A program made the position numbers and the translations under genes. The notes under the pieces are model-generated. The model was not told the DNA's origin and did not search any database. It worked only from the letters and a program-made list of their open reading frames with translations. A stretch of 64,000 bases of DNA from Rostratula benghalensis (lineage: Eukaryota > Chordata > Aves > Charadriiformes > Rostratulidae), in the NCBI GenBank assembly GCA_013399305.1, contig VXAI01000087.1, positions 1,675,102-1,739,101 of the forward strand. The letters run 5' to 3'. This document shows positions 10,732-22,615 of this stretch, piece by piece. Every line of letters starts with the position of its first letter. Positions within the stretch are counted from its first letter, which is position 1.

Positions 10732-12767
10732 TAAAGCCATGATAAAATGAACGGGCTCCAGAGAACCATTATAAAGAAAAGAACTATTAAATGCAAACCC
10801 AAACATAGCTTCCTCTCTGTTTCTTTCATGGGTTTTCTACGTACTGCGTTTAAAGAATACAGGCTAGTGCTTATATTGAGTAGGCTGTAATGGCTACATG
10901 GTTTATAATATGGAATATTTTTATTTGTTTAGTAGTGCTGAGACAAGGGCAGCAACAGATGAATAAGCTGTCAGAAGAAAACTGTATTTACATCTCAGTC
11001 ATGGGCATTCAAATTCATTCATTGTATTAATTTAAATGCCTTTTTTTTTTTACTTTTATAAGTTACAACAATCAGAAGGCATTAGATATAAACAAATTTT
11101 TTACTGATCCTGGTAATGCTGCAATGCTTTAACAGTATATGTTGGCCTTCCATTGAAGAAAGGTGGAAACTAGCATGCAAAAAAATCTACTCTTTGCATG
11201 AAATGCAAGGTTTTATACAAAAGGCACTGCCCGAGTCATTGAGTCCGGTCCCCTGTCATCACACATTATTGATTTTTAGTTCAGAAGGCTCTGTAGCAGG
11301 TGTCTCATACACCTCATTGCACTCAGACCCACAGACATCTTCCCGATAGCCTGTAATACAGTGAAAGCCAATAGTAAAGGAGGAGGCACCCCTAGAATAG
11401 AAATGGGAAAGAAGTGCATATGTGGTAAAAGGAGCTGTGATGAAGGAAACATTGAGAAAGACTGGGAAACCTAGAGCTAAGAAATGGAGAGGAAAGGTGT
11501 TTGGGTAGGCTATGGAGGTCCAACCTTGGCTGAGTCACACTGTGTTTGTCATGGGGCAATGTCAAAGACATAGACCTGGACAACCGTTGCACCTTCCTGA
11601 CACATGGGGTGAGGTTAATTTTACTTCAGATATTTGTAATGTAAACCACTACACCTGAGCTAGCCAGCCTAATCTCCCTTTTTCCTAATGGAGAAAACCA
11701 GGGAATTTTAAGAGAAAAACCAGTGTCCAATACGTACTTTAGGATGGGATATACTGGGCTGCAGAAGTACCTGATTCTCTCTATTGAGTTCTTTCAGGTT
11801 TAGTTTTTATTTTCACTCTGTGCATGAGAAATAGATTCTGCTAGTCTGGACATTTTCTGTCAGAAATATTATTACAAGACACATCCTCTGTGTCCAACTA
11901 GTGCAGGCATGGATCTGTCTTCCCATGCATAATGATACAGTCGTGTGTGATAAGTGCTGTCAGTGCTCTGTACTGATGGCTCTGTTTGCCTCCTCCCTTT
12001 CTCTTGATTGCTCAGCTGGCAGAAGGAGTTCAAAAGGTTTGTGTTTATGCAGACAGTGGTGAAGGGAACAGAAAACTGGGAACTTTGTGAAAAATCAACC
12101 TGTAGAAGGAGGACTTTTGGAGTTTCAATCCATTATATTATGTTATCTTTTTCAATGGCTGCTGACAACTTCCTATTTAGCATTGCCAGTCTTTTCTAGT
12201 GTTTCTTTTCTACTGAGCTTGTGGGCCCTTCTTTTTATTTTATTTTTTAACTACCAAATAGTCATCTGACACCTTGCGAAATGGGTCCCGGGGAAGAATG
12301 AAGCTGAAAGAGTGTGTCAGGCAAGGATGCTATTTGACAGGATAACCGTGCTGCTCCAGCATCCTGCAGCTGCCAAAGGGGGTAGTTCTGCTCTCGCATC
12401 CCCCGCTCCATCCCCACTCTCAGTTTTCACTTGGTTCAGCACATTGAATGGCCAAAGCTAGCTTAGCAAAAAAAAAAAAAAAAAAAAACCCACCAAAAAA
12501 AGGGAAAAAAATTAAAAGAAAGGGAACATCAGGGTTGCTGGAGCTGAGGCAGCAGGACTGTGTGCACTGAGGGGATATGCCTGCAGAGAAGGTGGGGAGA
12601 ACCCCTCTTTTTGGCGGCAGAAGCATGTTGCTGTCTGCACTACCAGACCATAAATGTGATGGCTATAGCCAGGCACCTGAAGAAATGATTAAGAGGTTGC
12701 AATGACCTAGGAATGATGAGGTTTACTGTGTATTGTCCTGAGGCAGGGCTTGCCCCACTCTGCCAGC
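10732..12767. other. Unique non-coding DNA with an A21 tract
   Basis: No recognised repeats or exons. A pure A21 run occupies 12468-12488 and is followed by A-rich sequence to about 12530. Sequence from 12540 to 12620 is GC-richer but otherwise featureless. Confidence 0.5.
12468..12488. repeat. A21 homopolymer
   Basis: A run of 21 A, continuing imperfectly to about 12530. No retroposed gene or SINE body was recognised beside it on either strand. Confidence 0.85.
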
Positions 12768-13155
12768 ACTGGGGACACAGGTTTCACAGGACTGAGGGGA
12801 GACCTCGTCACTCTCTACAACTACTTGAACAGACATTGTAGAGAGGTTGGTGCTGATCTCTTCTTACAGGCAATTAGCCATGGAAGGAGAGGTAATAGCT
12901 TCAAGTTGCAGCAGGGTGGTTTTGGGCTGTATAGTAGGAAAGAATTTTTCCCAGAAAGAGTGGTCAGACACTGGACTGGGCTGCCCAGGGAGATGGTTGA
13001 ATCCCCATCGCTGAATGTGTTTCAGAGTCGTTTAGATGTGGTGTTGGGGGATATGGTGTGGGGGAGAACATCATAAAGTAGGGCTGATGGTTAGACTTGA
13101 TGATCCCAAGGGTCTCTTCCAACCTGAATGATTCTATGATCCTTTGATTCTGTGA
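12768..13155 (+). mobile_element. CR1 LINE 3' end, about 390 bp
   Basis: The order of blocks is classic: 'ctgaggggagacctcgtcac' with 'ctctacaactacttgaac', 'gagaggttggtgctgatct', 'agtaggaaagaatttttccc', 'gggctgcccagggagatgg', 'ttagacttgatgatcccaag', 'gtctcttccaacctgaatg', and a tail of repeated attctatgat/attctgtgac units at 13130-13155. It is 5'-truncated at or slightly before 12768. The partial frame through it (12750-13076) is LINE-derived and not a host gene. Confidence 0.95.
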
Positions 13156-15066
13156 CTTGAGGAAGGGCTGCTTGAGTGGGTGTGAAGTTTTAGCTGTGTG
13201 AGCAGGAGGAGGACTAGAAGCAGAACCTAATGCTTTACATCAGGTTTATCACAAAAGGCAAGTGTGTGAAGGAAAGAAGAGATGAAGGTGTTTTGGAGGT
13301 TACGTTCTTGTTTTTATGAAACCAGTCCCACTGAGCTTCTTTTGTCTATTTTTCTGATTCCTCAGTGGGGACCCTCAGCGGTTAGGAAAAAAGTCCAGGT
13401 AAAGCTTTTCCACTTCTAAAATATAGTTTTATGCTGGCACGAGACCCTTGAATTGGCCTTAGGTCTTACCAGCTGGGATCAGGAAAGAAACTTGTTTTAC
13501 ATGCACTAAAACACCTAAGGAGAAATTGTTACTCTTCTTCCACTTCCCCACCATGAAGCTGCTTTTATTCCAATTAAAATGTCTTTGGGTTTTCAGAAAC
13601 ATTTAACAGTTTTTACTTGCTTTTCTGTTTTCTATGAAAAGTAGCAGGGTCCAGCACCCCCGAGGAGAAGGTGAACCTGTATTTGATAGAGCTGTTAGCT
13701 ATTGGGTGGTGAAGTGTGAACTCGTCTTGTCTCACTAAGGAACCTGACAGAGTCAACACCTCATTTTCCTCCCTGTAGCAATCACTGTGAGACAAAATGA
13801 TTTTGAAGTCTTGGGAAAGAAAAATTCCCATTAGAGTGGGTTTTACTGATTTTATCATTTATGACCTCATAAGTCACTGCTGATAGACATTTTACCAACC
13901 AATATGAACATTCCTAGTTTATTTAAGAGAAAGTGGGCTTAAGAAAATGTCTGTCACAGAGCAAAACCATAGGCTCAGAGGATTTGATACTGTTTATTTC
14001 TCTTAGAACTCATTCATTATGTTTCCCATTCTTTTTGGATTTCAGAGGCTTATTTCAAAAAATGAACAGTTGAACATTGATCCGTGCTAAAGCAAACACA
14101 TGGTGCATCTGGTGGATTGTACATCTGTCCTCAGACAATAGTGGGACACTGGACATTCTCCAAGAAGGCATTATGCCATAGGCAGTGCTTTGTCTTGTGT
14201 CTTACTACAGATTTTAGACTCTCCCATTTTTGTAGCAGTGTCTTCATTTAGATGTGCTTAATTTTTTTTTTGTAAAACTTTCCCCTAAGCATCCTTCAGG
14301 AAATTTTAGCTGTGTTATTATACGAGCACAGACTATACAATGAAAATATGGTATGAAGCCAGAAACCTGTAGTTGATTCAAACAGCTGATTATAAACTTA
14401 CTCTTGCACAGAACCATTTGAAGGTTCAGGGCTCAAATCCGCAGTATCAATAAAGACAGAGATTGGAGAAGACTAAATGATTATATAATGATGATTAAAC
14501 ACCAAAGTCTTTCCCTAATAAAGAAATGAGATATGACCTAATTACTACTGTTTGCTAGTAAAGATCGATCCATTTGTCATTTCACCCTCTGTAATGGTTA
14601 AAGCTTATTTTCCTTATTTTTAATACATTGGAACTTTTGAAATAATTTCAGACTTTTAAGTTTAAGGAAAAGGCCTCGTCACTTCCTGGGTCTCACAATT
14701 AAATGATGACCTGAGAAGTTATTCTACCACAACTACCTATATGCTTTTAGCCCACCTCAGTACAATGTAAAATGCTAAAGGTTTAGTCTGACAAAGTTCA
14801 ATATTTTCACTGAAAATTAAGTTAGCAGTTGTGGCAGGAATGCACTAAAAGTGTTCAGATTATTGACCAGGTGGGCTCAGCTGACAAAGTAACCCATGAA
14901 GCCACTGAAATTTGGTTATGCTTTGTCAAGCATCTGGCTGTATTTTTAATCTCCACTTCCATTCTTCCTTCTCTGTCTCCTTCTGAAGAATGTAATGCAA
15001 GAGATGCTTCACATGATCAGTGTGTCACTGATGGGAGCCTGACCTCCAAACTTGTGGCACAGACAT
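13156..15066. other. Unique non-coding DNA
   Basis: Nothing recognisable. The 81-codon minus-strand frame at 13613-13858 has no protein features I recognise. A T run lies near 14262. Confidence 0.5.
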
Positions 15067-15728
15067 AGAGTCATAGAATGGCTTAGGGTGGAGGGGACCT
15101 TAAAGTTCATCAAGTTCCAACCCCCCTGCCCTGGGCAGGGACACCTCCCACCAGACCAGGTTGCTCAAAGACCCATTCAGCCAGCCTGGCCTTGGACACT
15201 TCCAGGGGTGGGCATCCACAGCTTCTCTGGGTAACCTGTTCCAGTGCCTCACCATCCTCACAGGAAAGAAGTCCTTTCTAGTATCTATCTCCCCTCTTTC
15301 AATTTAAAGCTGTTACCCCTCATTCTATCACTACATGCCCTTTTAAAACATCCCTCTCCAGCTTTCTTGTAGGCACCCTTCAGGCACTGGAAGGCTGCTA
15401 TAAGTTTTTCCTGGAGTTTTTCTCCAGGCTGAACAGCTCCAACTGTCTCAGCCTGTCTTCACAGGAGAGGTGCTCTAACCCTCTAATCATCTTCATGGCC
15501 TTCCTTTGGATCCTTTCCAGCAGGTCCATGTAATTCTTTTGTTGGGGCCTGCAGAGCTGGACACAGGACTCCAGCTGGGATCTTGTGAGAACACCGTAGA
15601 GGGACAGAATCACCTCCCTTGACCTGTTGGCCACACTGATGCAGCCCAGGATCTGACTGGTCTTCTGAGACACCAGCACACACTGCTGGGTCATGTTTAA
15701 CTTCTTCCACAGACTTTCTCCTTGCAAA
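15067..15728 (-). mobile_element. CR1 LINE 3' portion, about 660 bp, minus strand
   Basis: The longest young CR1 copy in the window. On the plus strand it opens with the reverse-complemented tail (gagtcatagaatggcttagg), then 'ggggaccttaaagttcat', 'ccctgggcagggacacctcc', 'gaccaggttgctcaaagacc', and 'ggtaacctgttccagtgcctc'. On the minus strand the upstream part encodes the end of ORF2. It is well preserved compared with the other copies, so it is probably among the most recent CR1 insertions here. It ends near 15728, where the match is lost, consistent with ordinary 5' truncation. Confidence 0.95.
15398..15727 (-). pseudogene. CR1 ORF2 C-terminal remnant (reverse transcriptase tail)
   Basis: The minus-strand frame of 109 residues reads as the C-terminal end of the CR1 ORF2 protein. 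Near the middle are words such as SREVILSLYGVL, RSQLESCVQL and LLERIQRKAMKMIRGLEHLS, and near the end DRLRQLELFSLEK. These correspond to the conserved region after the catalytic part of the polymerase in CR1 elements. The endonuclease and the catalytic reverse-transcriptase motifs are absent because the copy is 5'-truncated, so it can have no activity. An internal frameshift is likely, as a second overlapping frame (15483-15731) covers the same region. Confidence 0.85.
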
Positions 15729-16739
15729 CATATTCTTCTTCCCCCTTTTAATTTAGGTTAAAAACAAGGGAAAAGGCCAAACTTTTGCAGGTCTCTGTGT
15801 CTGTCAGACACATACACAAGGGGATGGTGAAGCTGTATCCTTTGGAACATGCAATGAAAAAGAAAAAAAAGGCATCTATTTTCAAGATAATTGATTTTCA
15901 TACATTTAAAATGTATAGTCTGTAAAGGGCTGACTTAGCATGTTATAGAATATTAACCATTTTCCCTCAACCCCATCCTACAGTTCTGATTATGTTTTGC
16001 ATGTGGAATTGAGTATTCAGTTAGGCGCAAAGCTATGGAAGCAAATTTTCCTATTTCTAATTGTGCTGCTTGCTTCACTTCCCCTTGTAATAGTATTTAG
16101 ATTCATTTGAACATGCAATTTACCCTGCATGTTTAACATAAACTCCCTGAAAATTTAGCTCCATATATATATATATAAATATATATCAGTATTTGCTGAG
16201 CTTTGCAATGATCAAATTCTTAAGTCTTATATGCCAGCATGGATGAAAGAAGTAATTATGTGATTTATGTTTGCTAGCATCCCTGTATTTATTTTATTTT
16301 GTAAGAAAACCAAGGCAACAAGCAATTCAAGGGAAAAGAGCATTGCCCTAACAGAGAAAAGGAAGTCACTGATGAAAGTTTAGAACCAAATTTCAAATAT
16401 TGTAGTCAATAAAATGTTTCAGATCGCTTTTTCATTTTCCTTCAAATGCTATAAAGCCAGAGAAGCCTGACACTCAGAAAAATTCAAAAGGCAGTAATGC
16501 ATTTAAGTATCTCCTGCATAAGGTCTAGGAGTAGCCAGTTATTATCATACACAGTTTTCACTTTGTTTAAAACCCAATAATTCTAGCAGAAAAATAGTGC
16601 TATTGAATAGCGCTGTTATTTCACTGTTATGGCCCTCAGTTTCTGGATAAACCTTGACGGCTACTGTAAAACTGTCTGAAATGAAGTGTATTAACTCCCG
16701 GTGCCTGTGTAAATTTCCTTATAATTACTAAGAGATGCT
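15729..16739. other. Unique AT-rich DNA with an AT microsatellite
   Basis: No gene or interspersed repeat is seen. It contains the AT dinucleotide repeat listed separately. Confidence 0.5.
16163..16186. repeat. (AT)n microsatellite, imperfect
   Basis: Alternating A and T over about 24 bases, broken once by an extra A pair. Too short to be more than a simple polymorphic repeat. Confidence 0.85.
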
Positions 16740-17110
16740 GCTTTCTGCACTTGCTTCCCCAGAAGGGCTGGGAGGAGAGCAGCCAGAGCTGACAGTAGCA
16801 CCATGGGATGCTGCAGGAGCTCCTGCTCCTGCCACCCGGTCCTCCTCCCCCGGGGAAAGTGTGGTGGCCACAGGACTTAGCTGGGACGGGAGGTTACAGC
16901 TGCTTTGTGTGACCAGGGTGACGTGGGGCAGGCAGAGCATTCCTGCGAATCTGGCCAATGCCCTTTTTATAGGGTGAAACCCTATCCTTGTGAAATCAGC
17001 GGGATATTTGCCACCACAGGGCCAGGGTTTCTCCCAGAAGTTCCTCATTGTAATCTGAGAAAGGCAGGCAGGCCAGGCATCACTGGGAGTGTAGAAAAAA
17101 AAAAATAAAT
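16740..17110. other. GC-richer block at the edge of the motif-rich region
   Basis: Base composition rises clearly compared with the flanks, with several CpGs (cacccggtcc, tcccccgggga, gggacggg, gacgtgggg). Open frames on both strands (up to 106 codons) are a by-product of low stop-codon frequency in GC-richer DNA, and none resembles a known protein. It ends in an A tract at 17095-17104. It could be a regulatory element or a non-coding exon; there is no direct support for either. Confidence 0.3.
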
Positions 17111-17539
17111 TCCTTGTCTTGCTCTAGTTTCTTTCTGTGAGGCCCCGTTTCCCACCGCCTTGTACCTGAAGTTTAATTTTTGGCTGTGCCTGAAGCCTGG
17201 TGATCTGGGAATTACGTAGGGCTACCTGCTCTCCTTTGTCTTTCCCCCTAGGCATCGGCGAAAATTGTAGGAGGTGGCCTTTGACTCTGGAAGGCTGCGT
17301 AACAGGGAGGCTGAGTGTAACCAGCACTTCACCTCTTCTTTTTCCTTGCCCAATCCTTTCCTCCCTGCTGGGATATTTGTTTGCAGGGGGAGTGTGATAC
17401 CCGAGGAGGGCTTTTCCCTCCCTCTTTTCCCCACCGATGGTGCTTTGCTCCCACTTTGGTGCAAGTGAAGACGGCCGCTGGAGGGGCGGGCGATAAAGGA
17501 AAAAAGACGGGGTTTTCAAGCACGGCGGCGAAGCACATC

Positions 17540-18200
17540 TGTTGTTTCTCAGATTAGAATTGAGCCCATAATAGTTGTCTGACAATTTGCAAGTTGGATT
17601 TATAAATCCGCCCTTGCAAGAGGCTGAGTTATAAACGCACTGTGCAATTTATAGAACCTGCCAGCAAATCTTAACTGTAAGCTCTTGATTTATGTACTAT
17701 CCTTTTAAACAGTGATTTTTAGTTTGGTTTTTACTTAAGTATTCCAGTACGTGGTAAGTCAGGAAAAAAATTTCCATATCTTAAACAGGATTAACAAATC
17801 TTAAATCAGATCTCTAAGTCCTACAACAGATTTACAAATCATACCAATAAATCCAAAATAAAACCTTGCCTTTTTTTTTTTTCCTTGGCTTTCAATTCCT
17901 GATTTTGCAGCTGCTTGGTAAGGAAGTGATTTATAAAGCAAGAATTTAAAGCTCAACCGTCAGCATGATCAGCTCTGAGAGGTCTGGCTCTCACATCTTA
18001 TCTGCGAGCTTTGATTTACAAGCTGTAGTCAGGCTCTCTCTATCATGGATTTTCTCCTGAAACTTGGAGTTGTTTATTATGAGATCTACAAAAGGTTAAA
18101 CTCTCCGTGTGTCACAGTTTGACTTGCCTGGCAGCGTTATGGAAAAGGTGATACCTAATCAGATTGCAGCTGGCAAAAGTGCCCTGCATAACATTTGGTT
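17540..18200. promoter_or_regulatory. Possible conserved enhancer, homeodomain/CDX-like sites
   Basis: The block has no recognisable insertions and clusters A/T-core factor motifs: the perfect 14-base palindrome GGATTTATAAATCC at 17596-17609, further CDX/MEF2-like words (gttataaac, aatttatag), the related words acaaatctta and tacaaatcata at about 17796 and 17832, a GGATTA core near 17787, and an E-box-like gcagctggc near 18166. The neighbouring 153-codon minus-strand frame (17124-17585) looks accidental. Enhancer function is inference, and conservation with other birds or mammals is the needed test. Confidence 0.3.
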
Positions 18201-19140
18201 GTCAGAGAAAACAAACAGCAGCTGAGCAATAAATTCTTGAAATGTTAATAAGCTGAGGTCCCCAACTCTTTCCTCTTGCATGTATCTGTGAGGCACCACG
18301 CACACCTTCAACAGCTACAAGAATAGAGGTGTAGTTCCTCATGCTGCTTTGCACTTGTTCAAGTCCTATTAAAGGTAAGATGAAGCAGAGTTTACTCTCT
18401 TTACTGAGTATGGATGGACTCAAGCATGTTCTTCAACTTGTATTTTAGTATCCCGCTGAACTGGATTGTAGCTGATTCTTTTTCAGATCTGAGTGCATAT
18501 TTTCTTTCTGACTCATGTCCAATACCTGGCTTTGAAAATTCATACAGAAAAAAAAAAAGAAAAGAAAAATCCAAACAATTAAAACTGCGTAATTACAGAA
18601 TGCATTCTGGAGACTGAAATCAATGTAATAACCTGTCTCCTTCCAAGGAAAAAAACCAAACGACCAACAACAATGAAAAGCAGCTTCAGTGACAGAAGCA
18701 TATTTAATTTACAGAATATTTATGTGAATTTGTTTCTACTTGACAGATTAGCTCCTACTAATCAGATAAGTAATTTAAAAATCACTTTCTGTACTCTAGA
18801 GTGATCACTTTAGGTGCCCATTTTTTTTTTCTTTATCGATAATCAAGCTTTTCTTTATCTCATCTGACATGTTTTCCCCCTACCTTCTCTTCGCCTCCCC
18901 TTTATTGATTTAATACCGAGAATCTTTTTCACATTAAAGAAGGCAGGAAATAGTGCATAAGAAGCCTGTGCATAAGTCCACGCTGCTGTTTGGATTCTCT
19001 TGCTGACATGTGTGTGCAGCACCTTGTGGCTCAGAGCTTGCTCTCACTATCGTCTCTTGTAGAGGTTCTGGGCATCTGCAGCCAGAAGACACAGCGGGAA
19101 CCGAGTTATAACGCAACCTCCAGCCCCATGGTACTATTCC
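18201..19140. other. Repeat-free non-coding DNA
   Basis: No mobile element seen. The pair of TAATC/GATTA words at about 18746-18766 followed by GATAAG hints at further binding sites. A T run lies near 18820. Open frames under 75 codons are not credible genes. Confidence 0.4.
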
Positions 19141-19640
19141 CGTCTTTTTAATAAAGTTAATCAGTATTTGCCTAAACTCAAATGCAAATGCCTGGTTGTG
19201 CTTTAAGGGTTCAAAAATGTGAGCGTTTTAAGATAATATATTAGGTGTTGGAAAATAAGTGAGCCTATAAAACTAAATTGGAAGCTGATTTAATGGTGTA
19301 AAATGAGATTATTTTAGATTTCTGAATTATCTGCCTAATATGATTATTTTGCCTAGTTTTGAAACAGTTATTGCCTCCTGTTAAAATTTAATTAGGACCA
19401 GCAATTTTACACACAGATGTATTTGTAAGAAGTAAGCCTGTACCTGCCAAACCCAAATGATACTGGCTGCAGCTGTCAGAAAGGTGTTTAATTGGGGCCG
19501 AATGTCGCTGGGTTATTACTTGATTAGTCTAATATTCCCTCCAAGGCACAAAACGGGCTGGGGGATAGACAGTCAATGCTGCTCTGTGCTCTGGCCCCAT
19601 TACTCCTGGTGCTGCTTAGGACTTTCACTCTAAGTTCAAG
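19141..19640. promoter_or_regulatory. Possible conserved enhancer with POU octamer
   Basis: A perfect octamer ATGCAAAT lies at 19182-19189, close to an HNF1-like half site (gttaatcagtatttg near 19156). Downstream come many ATTA/TAAT cores and the compact string ttaattgg, gattagtctaat and gtcaatgctgctctg between about 19485 and 19600. There are no insertions or simple repeats in half a kilobase, unusual for this window. These are visible motifs; the regulatory role is inferred. Confidence 0.33.
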
Positions 19641-19779
19641 AAAACCCTGATGTGTTGCAGCAGAGCCCATGCAAAACCAGGAAGTCCACTACCCTTTTTC
19701 CAGTAAATTCACTGAAACCCCTTTAAAAATTGGGCAGGATGGTTGTGCTGCAGCTAAGCCTCTCACTTTTAGTGTGCTA

Positions 19780-20165
19780 AATATCGTGATTTGACAGACA
19801 GCTACCTGGATTTGGAGAGATGAGATCCAATGTGCTGGTGCCTACTGATTACACAGCGATTATTCAAATCCTTGTTTGTTGTTGGGAGCTGTTTACCCAA
19901 CACAGCAGCCCATCAAGAAGAGACTTCCCAATCTGAACAAATAAAGCACGTAATCCTAATAGCAAACACAGCGTTACAGAAAGAATGAAAAAACTCCAAG
20001 GTGGGTGCAGGGGCTGGAGCGTGGATGAGTAACTTTGTCAGCCCATGAATCCCTCGTTATTGCCTGTCGGTGAATTTTCAGGGACCAAGCAACCTCACGG
20101 CAGGGCAGCAGGTTGTACTGATAACACGATATTACATAAAGATAAACATAATTACAATCAAGGGT
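19780..20165. promoter_or_regulatory. Possible conserved non-coding element
   Basis: Complex, insertion-free sequence with spaced homeodomain-like and forkhead-like words (gatttgacagacagct, tgattacacagcgatta, ttgtttgttgttggg, taaagataaacataa). It ends at a T/A run at 20171-20191. It continues the texture of the preceding blocks. No coding potential is evident. Confidence 0.3.
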
Positions 20166-20191
20166 CTGTGCCTTTTTTTTTTTTTAAAAAA

Positions 20192-22615
20192 AAACAAACA
20201 CCCTAATTATGATTGCAGTATGGTTTTAATAATGCATGAGGCTGTTCCAGAATAAATACGTATCTTACTGCACAGGAAAACTGTATTTTACTTCACTTGT
20301 GCTTGGTTTTACCCAAGCATACCAAAACTACCTCAGGAAGAGCTATGGGATTTGGTATGATGAAAAGAAGAACAAGAATTCAACCATTTGCTTTGTGGAG
20401 TCTGTGGCTTTAACAAATCAGATGACATCTCATATATAAAATGGCATAAATATAGTTACTCATCTACCTTGGAGTAATGGGCACTGAAACCTGCTCAGAT
20501 AAAGCTTATGTAGATCTGGGAAATTATGAATTAGAATAAAAGTCTTTATTTTTATTATTGTAGTTGGAATACATGCATACCTAAAGGTTTTTCTCAACTA
20601 CAGGTCAAAATTTTCTAGACTTCCTTGAAAATCCTTCACTGGCTAAAGTGAAAACCCTGGAGATTCTGTATGATCAAGGGCACAGTAAAAAATTTGAAGT
20701 GAAAGGTCTTTTCTGCACTGTCCTGCACTGAGCTAGAGGAGGACCAGGGCATTCCTGGGACCTTATATGAAGTGCTGGGGTTTGGCATCCAGGAGTGGCA
20801 GTTTAGACCACATTACTGAACTCAAGGATGAACTTTTTATGATCTGAGTATAAAGTGTCATTTGAATGGCCCAGAATTTGGTTTCATGACCGTATGCTGG
20901 GATTAAACCCAAATTGTATCAGAGTAAATGGGTATGGAATCAGGTCTGTGATATAAATAGTAGGATTTCTTTGTTTGAAAAATTCCACTTTTTCTTTAAG
21001 AACATGAAAATACTTGAATGAAAAAAAGAAAGCAAAATATTTATTTCAAGTTGTTCCAATGTGGTTTACAATGTTTCAGATTATCTAACCAAAGCAAACG
21101 GTTTCATCATGGGACAATTTGATGTTAAAAAGTATAACTTTTATATGGGGTTTTTTTTAACTGTAGTTTACTGGGACATCACCATAATTTTCTCATCATT
21201 TGAAGCACAAATGGCTCATACCTTGCTGTCCTCAATGGGTCAGCCCTCCCTGCCCGTACTGCAGCATGGCTTACTTCAGGGACTTGGGAACTGTTGTTGG
21301 AAAGCATTTGAAAGGAAGAGTGTTGCTTTGAAAAAATGCGGGTGTGTGGATCCTAAAATACAGTTCTTGCAAAGCATTATGACAGCTTACAAAGATCAGA
21401 TTGCATATTGAACTTAACAGAAGTGAAGCGTTTGCTTATAAGATTGCTGAGACGTTTTGCTTCAGTTGAATGACATATGTTCCTATTTCCCCGCAAAACT
21501 CTTCAGCCTTTTGCTAAACTAGTTTTTCTTTCTCTTTGCTTTCACGTTTGTGCTCTTTTTGTCCCCAAAAGAAGTTGAAATTTTATGTGGAAATAAGACA
21601 TTACTATTGGAAAATAATATTTTGAGAACCCTCTTTACCACACAGGCAATCATTTTTGATGCAAAAAAAATTGATAAAATAATGTTTTGGTGTATCCTTT
21701 CTGTGATCCTAATGCACAGTTTTTTAGCCATATTCATGCACAAGGATGTGCAAATATAAACAGCCCTACTTGGCTGATTTACTCAAACAGGTTCCAAGCC
21801 TTAAAGACAAGCCATTGCATTTTACTCTCTGTTATAAAACACGAACAACCATTTCTCAGCACAATAAAAAGAGAGATGGGCAAATGTGTTTTGTATTTAA
21901 CTTTTGAGGATTTCAGCTTGTTCTGGAAAGGAAATACTTGAACAATAAGCTGTTGCTGTCTGTTCCCAGCTCTTCCCGACCCTACCTCCACACTCTCACT
22001 AAGAAAGAAGTGAGAGGAAAAAAAGAAAGCTGTCTTTCTGGGTAGCTGGAAGATGCAAAGGCTCCATAGAGAGACAAGAGAATGGCAACCCTCCATACTA
22101 TCTTCTCTGTGTGAGAAGAACAAAGACTGTTTTCCTGGCCCTTTGCCTTGCCTCCCCTTCTTCTCCCTTGGTGGTGGAAATCATTCAGCTCTCGTGTCCC
22201 AGCAGTCCCTGGCAGTGGGGAAGAACTGCTCTCTGTTTGGTCTCTAGTGAAATGGTTTCAGGCTTGATAGGGATTCTCTGTTTCTCAGAAAAAAATGTGT
22301 GCTATTGGAGCGAGTTTGCAAATGTGCTGGCTTAGAGAGTTTAAAATTACAGTTGACCTTTCACAGAAGTCCCGAAGAAAAAGGCAACCTTTTACAAAAT
22401 GATACAACTCTTACCAGCTCCTTTGATGAGCCCTCATATCAGAAGAGACTTAAAGTAAAGAAAAGAGAGACTCCTGGTGGGATAAAGTTTTTCTTATGTC
22501 TTTGCATTACAGGCCAGACTTTGCTTTTTAACAATGAAAAAGAAGTCAGAGCAGGTATTGACTTCACAATGATGCAGATTAGGTTTGTGTACTCATGCAG
22601 ACATAAATGAGAATT
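20192..22615. other. Unique non-coding DNA
   Basis: No mobile element recognised with confidence. At about 20900-20950, words such as 'tgtatcagagtaaatg' and 'gaatcaggtct' resemble the small sauropsid palindromic repeat suspected at 56808 and 60306, but the match is weak. Open frames of up to 116 codons (21061-21411 plus, 21779-22123 minus) show no recognisable domains. Confidence 0.4.

Noticed and set aside
12750..13076. 108-codon plus-strand frame as a host gene
   Set aside because: It lies in the CR1 3' end and its translation is LINE-derived or untranslated CR1 sequence.
17124..17585. 153-codon minus-strand frame as a gene
   Set aside because: Overlapping frames on both strands reflect fewer stop codons in GC-richer DNA. 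The translation has no family features.
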